Shown one piece after another: positions 1 to 5,395 of a DNA stretch of 11,122 bases. This DNA comes from JAFGED01 sp964551295. Lineage in GTDB: Bacteria > Chloroflexota > Anaerolineae > B4-G1. The position numbers were made by a program, and so were the translations under genes. Each line of letters starts with the position of its first letter. Position 1 is the stretch's first letter. The notes under the pieces are model-generated. The model was given only the letters and a program-made list of their open reading frames with translations, did not search any database and was not told the DNA's origin. Location of the stretch: the NCBI GenBank assembly GCA_964551295.1, contig CAZKDJ010000138.1:1-11122 (forward strand), read 5' to 3'.

Positions 1-21
1 GAGGGCGGCTACGCCGCCCTC
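1..21 (-). terminator. Perfect hairpin, probable operon terminator
   Basis: Two perfectly complementary 9-base arms (GAGGGCGGC and GCCGCCCTC) flank a 3-base loop. The hairpin starts 33 bases past the stop codon of the last gene in the operon. A GC-rich stem just after the final stop fits an intrinsic terminator for minus-strand transcription. The U-tract that would confirm it lies beyond the left window edge and cannot be seen, so a different kind of 3' structure is possible. Confidence 0.55.
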
Positions 22-54
22 ACACCCCCCGCCCCCCAGATTATTGAGATGATA

Positions 55-735
55 CTATACAACGACGTTGCTGTCCCGCACGTACTCGATCATCTTGTTC
101 CGATTGGTGCGCGAGCTCCTGTTGTCGATCCCGTCGGTCAACGCCAGAACGACCTTGCGGCCAGGCACGTCCTTCAGCATACCGGTCGCCCTATAGATGG
201 CATCGTAGTAAGCGGTGCCGCCTTCGGGGACCAAGGCGCTGATCCGGGACTGCATATCCTCACGCACATCAGGGTCCATCGTCCGCAGATCACCCAGCAC
301 GAGAAAGCTGTCATCGAAAGCGATCACGCCCAGGCTGTCGCGGTCATCCTCCAACTCGTCCAGAAAAGCCAGGGCCGCAGCGATAGCGCCCGCCATCTTG
401 ACTCCATCCGCCATGCTTCCGCTGCGGTCGATCAGCATGACCGCCGTCACAGGCTGGCTGCCGCTCCCGATAAAATCGCCGATCTCCCGCGCGTCGCCAT
501 CCTCGGCGATGGAGAAATCGGACTCGGTCAAGCCCGACACCGGCTTTCCGCTCCCGTCGAGCACCGAGAGGTAGACGGTGACCTCGGGGAACTCGGCCCG
601 GTCGACGTAGGCCACCTCGGCGGTCACACCGTCTGTCGCCGGCGTGGACTGCCGGCGCCAGAAATCGACGCTCATCACGCAGGCGCACGCCACCGCCAGG
701 ACGAACAGCAGAACCAAAGTGATGATGCGCTTCAA
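55..735 (-). CDS. Membrane-anchored VWA-domain protein, C-terminally short
   Basis: This is a 226-residue protein with an N-terminal hydrophobic segment (residues 4-22) after a Lys-Arg pair, so it is a signal anchor or signal peptide facing the outside. Residues 51-80 (VTVYLSVLDGSGKPVSGLT, then EDG) resemble the short beta region preceding VWA in secreted VWFA-related proteins. The VWA fold starts near residue 97, and its metal-ion-dependent adhesion site looks complete: DRSGS at 103-107, Thr174 and Asp201 (LTDG). The protein ends at ...DSNVVV, in the strand where VWA folds normally continue with a YTIGLG-type strand and a last helix, so about 30-40 residues are missing. The start is TTG at 735, chosen because AGGAGG lies 6 bases upstream; it overlaps the previous stop as TTGA, implying translational coupling. 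Binding partner and function are unknown. VWA identification is firm; whether the protein is functional is less sure. Confidence 0.82.
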   Translation of the reverse strand: MKRIITLVLLFVLAVACACVMSVDFWRRQSTPATDGVTAEVAYVDRAEFPEVTVYLSVLDGSGKPVSGLTESDFSIAEDGDAREIGDFIGSGSQPVTAVMLIDRSGSMADGVKMAGAIAAALAFLDELEDDRDSLGVIAFDDSFLVLGDLRTMDPDVREDMQSRISALVPEGGTAYYDAIYRATGMLKDVPGRKVVLALTDGIDNRSSRTNRNKMIEYVRDSNVVV

Positions 736-1697
736 GACGCCCCTCCTTTCCGCTCGCGCAGGAAAGTAAAGCGCGTCTTGCCCAACTGAAATCGATCCTC
801 GTGATTGAGCGTGTGGCTATCCACCGGCACGTACTCGCGCGCACCGCGCACGAGCCGCGCACCGCGCACGAGCCGCGCACCGCGCACGAGCCGCGCACCG
901 CGCACGAGCACCGGCCCGTCGCGCGGCTCGACGACGAACTCGGCCCCCTGCCGCAGGATCGCCGCGTGGTGCTGGAGAACATCCGGATCTCCCGGGATCA
1001 CGACACTGCAGTTGTCCGCCACTCCCAGCACCTGCTCCTTCTTGCGTGGATCGAGGGTGATCGTCTGTCCCTCCAGCAGGCCGCGGGTGCACCTGAGCCA
1101 GGCAGTGCGTAGGACGATCTCGACCAGGCCGACGAGGCCGCCGATAAAGACGCCCAAAACGGTCAGCCCGACGGCACCACCCGCGCTCAGGCCCAACTCG
1201 CGGCTGGTGACCCTCTGCAGGAGGACGCTCAACCGCTCGTAGGTGCTGCCACCAATCAAACCGCCCAGCAATCCACCGAGGACGCCGTACCCCACCTTGG
1301 CCAACGACCACTGGCTGATACCCTGTGAGCTGCCCACCAGCGCCCCAAATAGCGCCCACCCCAACGCCCGCGGCCACACGCCGCCCCCGCCGAGGAGGAA
1401 AATGACCTCACCAAAGATCAGCCCAAACGTGCCGCCGACCAAGCCCACGAGCCCGCCCAGCAGCAGGCCCTTGAGCAGCCGCCTGAAGGAGCGGCTGGTA
1501 AACAGGCCGTCGTAGGCGCCGAGGGCCGCGCCGGCGACCAGGCCGACCAACGCGCCGATCAGCGCATCCTTGAGGAACAATCCCACGGTGCTACCCAACT
1601 GCAGCCAGGCCAGCGGGATCGTGAGCGCCCAGCCAAGTAGTCCGCCGAGCGCGCCCAACACAGTGTGAAGATAGATGCGGCGGAAGTCAAAGCTCAT
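732..1697 (-). CDS. Polytopic membrane protein with degenerate C-terminal FHA domain
   Basis: This is a 321-residue protein. Residues 11-196 are very hydrophobic and rich in Gly-xxx-Gly patterns (for example GALGGLLG, GGLVGLVGG, GGLLGGLIGG) and should form about six membrane segments. Residues 205-316 match an FHA beta-sandwich in outline: a VLG strand near 223-225, CSVVIPGDPDV at 230-240, HHAAI at 243-247, and a closing strand DRFQLGKTRFTF at 301-312. FHA domains bind phosphothreonine, but the usual GR is GV here, and the SxxH core reads LQHH, so the Ser and Arg contacts are absent. A four-copy VRGAR(L) repeat sits where the NGT-type loop belongs. The start at 1697 is preferred over an ATG at 1712 because GGGAG lies 5 bases upstream of it and nothing similar precedes 1712. 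The last codons overlap the VWA gene start. Likely role (inference): membrane scaffold for the neighbouring kinases. Confidence 0.78.
   Translation of the reverse strand: MSFDFRRIYLHTVLGALGGLLGWALTIPLAWLQLGSTVGLFLKDALIGALVGLVAGAALGAYDGLFTSRSFRRLLKGLLLGGLVGLVGGTFGLIFGEVIFLLGGGGVWPRALGWALFGALVGSSQGISQWSLAKVGYGVLGGLLGGLIGGSTYERLSVLLQRVTSRELGLSAGGAVGLTVLGVFIGGLVGLVEIVLRTAWLRCTRGLLEGQTITLDPRKKEQVLGVADNCSVVIPGDPDVLQHHAAILRQGAEFVVEPRDGPVLVRGARLVRGARLVRGARLVRGAREYVPVDSHTLNHEDRFQLGKTRFTFLRERKGGAS
742..747 (-). promoter_or_regulatory. Strong ribosome binding site for the TTG start at 735
   Basis: The minus strand reads AGGAGG inside AAAGGAGGGG, 6 bases before a TTG codon that overlaps the preceding TGA. 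This perfect Shine-Dalgarno sequence justifies a non-ATG start. It lies inside the 3' end of the FHA-like gene. Confidence 0.8.
838..909 (-). repeat. Perfect 18-bp tandem repeat, four copies, in frame
   Basis: Four identical 18-base units (plus strand cgcgcaccgcgcacgagc) run head to tail without interruption. They lie within the FHA-like coding sequence and encode an Arg-rich hexapeptide series, VRGARL three times then VRGARE. Because the unit is a multiple of three, copies can be gained or lost without breaking the frame. Complete identity of all copies points to recent slippage or expansion. Confidence 0.95.
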
Positions 1698-1702
1698 AAT
1701 CG

Positions 1703-1707
1703 CTCCC
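1703..1707 (-). promoter_or_regulatory. Ribosome binding site selecting the start at 1697
   Basis: The minus strand reads GGGAG with a 5-base spacer before ATG at 1697. It decides between this codon and the ATG five codons upstream at 1712. Confidence 0.6.
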
Positions 1708-1759
1708 ACCATCTACAAAATCTTGTCTCATTTGTTCAGGATCTGGCGCATAAAGATGG

Positions 1760-2278
1760 TTAAGGACACGGCGGCATCTTTAGAATCTGCCCTGGACTCA
1801 GAGCAGGGTCGGGCCAGGACAAGCCGGTCAACTCTGCCACCTGCTGGGCGTAGGTCGTCAGCGTGTCGTCGTCGGGGGGCCATCGCTCCGGACAGTGGCG
1901 GCGGCAAACCTGGAACAGCCCATCCCCCGACTGCACGACCTCGTTCTCCTCCGCGATGAGCGTGGGCTCGATCACCGGCGCGGCCGTCGGTTCCGACGAC
2001 GGCTCCGACGCGCCCTCCGGGCTGGCGGCGGTGGGCGTCGGCGGGATGTCGGTCGCCTCAGGCGCAGTGGGGATGTCCGTCGGCACGTCCACCATCGTGG
2101 ATGTAGCCGTCGGCCTCGCCATCTGTGTTGGTGTTGGCGTCGGCGTCTCGCGAGGCGCGAGCACGCGCGGCACCAGCCACCCAATCCCCCATCCCACCAA
2201 CCCCAGGAGAATTATGACGCCGATCCACAAAAGGATCAGCGTGCCGCCCTTTGGAAGTCGCGTCTTTATGCGTGCCAT
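1760..2278 (-). CDS. Single-pass membrane protein with Thr/Pro stalk and LysM-like domain
   Basis: This is a 172-residue protein. A basic cytoplasmic N-terminus (MARIKTRLPK) is followed by a membrane helix at about 13-36, so the rest should face outward. Residues 44-108 form a Thr/Pro/Ala/Glu-rich stalk (TPTPTPT and similar), common in surface proteins of Chloroflexota. Residues 113-170 look like a divergent LysM: VVQSGDGLFQVCRRHC corresponds to the V..GDTL..I start, and LSPGQILKMP to the closing L..GQ.L.IP. LysM domains usually bind GlcNAc-containing peptidoglycan. Three cysteines (125, 129, 171) could form a disulphide. The ATG shares one base with the phosphatase stop (TAATG), and a GGAG lies upstream, implying coupled translation. 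A role as wall-attached sensor or adaptor for the kinase system is inference. Confidence 0.75.
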   Translation of the reverse strand: MARIKTRLPKGGTLILLWIGVIILLGLVGWGIGWLVPRVLAPRETPTPTPTQMARPTATSTMVDVPTDIPTAPEATDIPPTPTAASPEGASEPSSEPTAAPVIEPTLIAEENEVVQSGDGLFQVCRRHCPERWPPDDDTLTTYAQQVAELTGLSWPDPALSPGQILKMPPCP

Positions 2279-4041
2279 TATTCCATCTCCACCACGATCA
2301 CGGCGATATTATCCTCGCCCCCGGCCCGGTTCGCCGCCTCGATCAATGCGTCCCCGGCCTTCTGCGGGCTGCGGGCACCCTCAACGATGCGCTGAATCTC
2401 GGCATCGGACACCATCTCCCACAGGCCGTCGGAGCAGAGGATCAAGCGATCGTCCTGCCGCAGTTGGACGGTAAATGTGTCTACGTCGACCGTCGGCTTG
2501 TGCCCCAGGCAGTGGTAGATCTGGTTGCGCTGAGGATGGCTGCGTACCTCCTCTGGTTTGATGACGCCCGCGTCCACCAAGCGGGCCACCAGGGAGTGAT
2601 CCTGCGTGATCTGCTCCAGCCGCCCGTCGCGCAGCAGATAGGTGCGGCTGTCACCGACGTTGGCCACCGTCGCCACGTCCCCGATGACGAGCGCCGCCGT
2701 CACGGTAGACCCCAAATCGCTGTTCGCCTTCTGGCCGTGCGCGACGATCGCTGCGTTGGCCTTTTCGATCGCCTCGCTCAGAATCTTGACCGGTACGCTT
2801 TCCTGCGTCAGTTTGCGCGTCGATTTCCGCAGATCGGGCAGCACCTGGATCTGGATGATGCGTTCAGTCACGACTCGGTTAACGGTGCGGCTGGCCAGAT
2901 CGCCCGCATCGTGCCCCCCCATCCCATCGGCCACCAGGTAGAAGCCGATGGGCACCGTGCGCCCATCCTGCTCCTTATCGTAGGTGAAGGTGACCACCGC
3001 GTCCTCGTTGCGCGCGTGCTTCTGGCCGGGATGCGTCGCCTGGCCGTGAGAGGCCTTGAGCGAGCGCCCCGCCTGCGCTGCCGGCATGAGTGAGAAATCA
3101 ACCAGCATGTCAGCCACGGAAGCGTACTGGTTCTGCATCGCTCCTTCGATAAACGGCCGCAGCACGGGCGGAGCGAGATCGATGCTCGTGCGCGATAATT
3201 CCTCATTCGTCGCCAGATAAAACAACAATCGCCCCAGGAAGGTGACGCTGCGATTGACCAACGTCCGCGCCGCGGCGGCATCGCCGGCCGGCAGTGGGAC
3301 GCAAGCGCTCAGGTCAGATAACTTGACGTCCCTGCCCCCGCCCACCACGATGAGGCTCTCGACGCTCACTCCGCCGCCGGCCTCGGAAGGGGCAAAACCG
3401 TGATCGTGCAAATAAACCAGCGCGTGACCGACCTGGGCCGCGCCGGCCAACGCTTCGTCGGGAGAGCGCTGCCGGCGCCCGCGCACCAACACGCCCCAGC
3501 GACCGGGATGCTCGGCGACGATGTAGACGTGTTCCCGGTACTGGAGAACATCGCGATGGCGCAGTATGTTGAGGTTGCCAACGCTCAATTGGATCAGCCG
3601 TTCGATCTCCTCATCGGGATGCAGACCGCCTGCCGGCAAAAGCCGTTCGTGAATCAGGACCACGTCCAACGAGGCCTGGCACTGCGGGCACAGGCCATAG
3701 GGCGGCATCTGCGAGAGCGCCACCTGGCAACCCGGACAGGTGAGATCGAGGGCGTCGTAGTAGATCGAATGCTCCAGCGCCCACGCCTTGGCGATGCTGT
3801 ACCGCCGCGTGGGATCGCGCGGGTGCGAGAGAATGCTGTTGAGCGGCAGAGGCGTAAGCGGGGCGGGCGCTCGCTCCGCCCCCATCGACTGCGTAGTGGG
3901 CTGCGACAGCGCCGACGACGCCTCAGCAGGAAGAGGCACCGTAGCCCGCGGCGACTCGGAAGGACTTAGATCAGCCCCGCAGGACGAGCAAAACTTGGCC
4001 TCGTCCCGATTTTGTTCACCACACTTCTGGCAAATCGTCAT
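2278..4041 (-). CDS. PP2C-family Ser/Thr phosphatase fused to zinc ribbons and a kinase-like domain
   Basis: This 587-residue soluble protein probably dephosphorylates Ser/Thr in targets of the adjacent kinases. Zinc ribbon 1 uses Cys4, 7, 18, 21; a Pro/Ala/Ser linker follows; zinc ribbon 2 uses Cys102, 105, 118, 121. Residues 130-320 read like a decayed kinase: LNILRHRDVL (157-166) and YIVAEH (173-178) resemble the beta4-beta5 region, ALVYLHDHG (207-215) the helix before the catalytic loop, and VKLSDLS (239-245) the DFG strand, but no VAIK lysine or HRD is present. The PP2C domain, about 335-587, looks catalytically complete: RNED 344-347, DGMGGH 372-377, GST 444-446, NVGDSR 461-466, SDGLWE 537-542 and GEDN 575-578 supply the metal-binding acidic residues. 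The ATG at 4041 follows a G-rich GGGGGAA with a short spacer. It sits 22 bases after the kinase gene stop and overlaps the LysM-like gene by one base. It is the only phosphatase for three kinases. Confidence 0.92.
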   Translation of the reverse strand: MTICQKCGEQNRDEAKFCSSCGADLSPSESPRATVPLPAEASSALSQPTTQSMGAERAPAPLTPLPLNSILSHPRDPTRRYSIAKAWALEHSIYYDALDLTCPGCQVALSQMPPYGLCPQCQASLDVVLIHERLLPAGGLHPDEEIERLIQLSVGNLNILRHRDVLQYREHVYIVAEHPGRWGVLVRGRRQRSPDEALAGAAQVGHALVYLHDHGFAPSEAGGGVSVESLIVVGGGRDVKLSDLSACVPLPAGDAAAARTLVNRSVTFLGRLLFYLATNEELSRTSIDLAPPVLRPFIEGAMQNQYASVADMLVDFSLMPAAQAGRSLKASHGQATHPGQKHARNEDAVVTFTYDKEQDGRTVPIGFYLVADGMGGHDAGDLASRTVNRVVTERIIQIQVLPDLRKSTRKLTQESVPVKILSEAIEKANAAIVAHGQKANSDLGSTVTAALVIGDVATVANVGDSRTYLLRDGRLEQITQDHSLVARLVDAGVIKPEEVRSHPQRNQIYHCLGHKPTVDVDTFTVQLRQDDRLILCSDGLWEMVSDAEIQRIVEGARSPQKAGDALIEAANRAGGEDNIAVIVVEME

Positions 4042-4063
4042 TCAGGTTCCCCCAGACCCTGGC

Positions 4064-5377
4064 CTAGGTTCCCGTCGCAGGAAGCAAGAGAGTGAAGACC
4101 ACCAGACCGATTACCACCAGCACCAGTACCGCCGCCGCCACCATACCGACGGCCGTCATCGCATAATCGCCACCCGTCGCCCGTTTGCGGTACTTGATCA
4201 ACATCAGCACACCGAGGATCAAGGCCGCCAGCGCACTGATCCCTCCACCGCAGAAGCCGAGAATCAACATCATACCCGCCGCCGCCGAGCCCAATACCTG
4301 GTCAACCTTGAGGCCCATCAACACTACCGGCTGGACGCAGACCAAGATCCAACTGAGCAGCCCCAAGGCCAGGATGACCAAGGCCAAAATCCTGGGCGTC
4401 CGCCGATCCTGCCGCCTGCTGGGGGCCGCCGTCACCTCCGGCTGTGCGACGCCGACCGTGCGTAATACAGCGTGGGATGCCGCGGCATGGGATGCCGTGG
4501 CATAAGATGCCATAGCGCGGGGATCCACAGCGCGCGTGGATTGCCCGATGGGCGTGACGGTCGATCGCGCCGGAGAATCAGAGGTCAAAGCCGCCTTGAA
4601 CTCGCCAATCGACTGGAAGCGCTGCGCCGGTTCGGCGGCCATGGCCTTCATAACGCCCCGCGCCACCGGCTCCGAGATGTGGGGATTCAGCTCCTCGGGC
4701 GGCGTCAAGGCTGCTGCACCGATGATGCGCTCGACGCTGTCGGCCGGCTCCTTGCCGGTGAGCAAAGCGTACAGCGTCGCCCCCAGGCTGTAGATATCGG
4801 AGCGGGTATCGGTGCGCCCGTGGCCGTACTGCTCCGGCGGCGAGTAGCCGGGCGTGATGGCGCGCGCGCCCAGCGTCGTCTGCCGCGCCGGGTCGTAGAA
4901 CTTGGCGATGCCAAAATCCACCAGCATCGGCTGGCCCTCGGGCGTGATCTTTACGTTGGCCGGCTTGACATCGCGGTGGATGATGGGCTGGGGCTGATCG
5001 TGCAGGTAGGCCAGCGCGTCGCAGATCTGCGCGATCCAGGGCAAAACCTCGACCTCCGGTAGCAGGCCGCGCCGGTCGAGCATCTGCTGCAGATCCTCCC
5101 CTTCAACGTAATCCATCACCAGGTACTGGCCCTGGCCGGTCACGGTAAAGTGATCGATGACGCGTGGCAGGTTGGGATGGTTCAGGTTGGCCAGGATGGT
5201 CGCTTCTTTGCCGAACTGGCGCTCCACCTCAGGCGTTGGATCGAGGTTCTCCTTGAGCGCGCACAACCGTTCGAGACGCGCGTCCCAGGCCTGATAGACC
5301 GCGCCAAAACCGCCCTGCCCCAGCAGCTTGACGATGCGGTAACGGTTATCTACGACCTGCCCGACTGAAAGCGTCAT
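4064..5377 (-). CDS. Ser/Thr protein kinase with three-pass C-terminal membrane domain
   Basis: This 437-residue enzyme transfers ATP phosphate to Ser/Thr residues. The kinase domain spans about 13-265 with all key elements: GQGGFGAVY 20-28, catalytic Lys42, Glu58, HRDVKPAN 134-141, DFG 154-156, PPEQYG 180-185 in place of APE, and SDIYSLG 193-199. A basic, Ala/Ser-rich linker (266-328) contains short repeats (SYATASHAAASHAV). Residues 329-351, 365-394 and 404-433 are strongly hydrophobic, giving three membrane segments with almost no external loop, so it probably senses the membrane state rather than an external ligand (inference). An AAAGGA precedes the ATG. The N-terminal 40 residues are nearly the same as those of the kinase just upstream, suggesting tandem duplication. 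It lies 18 bases after that kinase and 22 before the phosphatase, so co-transcription is likely. Confidence 0.93.
   Translation of the reverse strand: MTLSVGQVVDNRYRIVKLLGQGGFGAVYQAWDARLERLCALKENLDPTPEVERQFGKEATILANLNHPNLPRVIDHFTVTGQGQYLVMDYVEGEDLQQMLDRRGLLPEVEVLPWIAQICDALAYLHDQPQPIIHRDVKPANVKITPEGQPMLVDFGIAKFYDPARQTTLGARAITPGYSPPEQYGHGRTDTRSDIYSLGATLYALLTGKEPADSVERIIGAAALTPPEELNPHISEPVARGVMKAMAAEPAQRFQSIGEFKAALTSDSPARSTVTPIGQSTRAVDPRAMASYATASHAAASHAVLRTVGVAQPEVTAAPSRRQDRRTPRILALVILALGLLSWILVCVQPVVLMGLKVDQVLGSAAAGMMLILGFCGGGISALAALILGVLMLIKYRKRATGGDYAMTAVGMVAAAVLVLVVIGLVVFTLLLPATGT
4474..4518 (-). repeat. Imperfect 15-bp tandem repeat in the kinase linker
   Basis: Two nearly identical 15-base units (gggatgccgcggcat and gggatgccgtggcat on the plus strand) are followed by a diverged third (aagatgccatagcgc). 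They encode the Ala/Ser/His/Met-rich segment between the kinase domain and the first membrane helix. In-frame copy change would only alter linker length. Confidence 0.75.
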
Positions 5378-5395
5378 CCCTATCCTTTGACCCCA

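Noticed and set aside
679..735. Lipoprotein signal (Cys17 or Cys19) in the terminal VWA protein
   Set aside because: The residues before Cys17 (A-V-A) and Cys19 (A-C-A) lack the usual Leu at -3, so I call only a hydrophobic signal anchor.
49..789. Open frame on the plus strand over the terminal VWA gene
   Set aside because: It crosses the strong Shine-Dalgarno and TTG start of the minus-strand VWA gene, has no recognisable motif, and is explained by codon bias of the opposite strand.
838..909. CRISPR array
   Set aside because: The units are directly contiguous with no spacers and lie in frame within a coding sequence.
2251..3093. Open frame on the plus strand over the PP2C region
   Set aside because: The opposite strand encodes all PP2C motifs in order. 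The plus-strand product has no family features.
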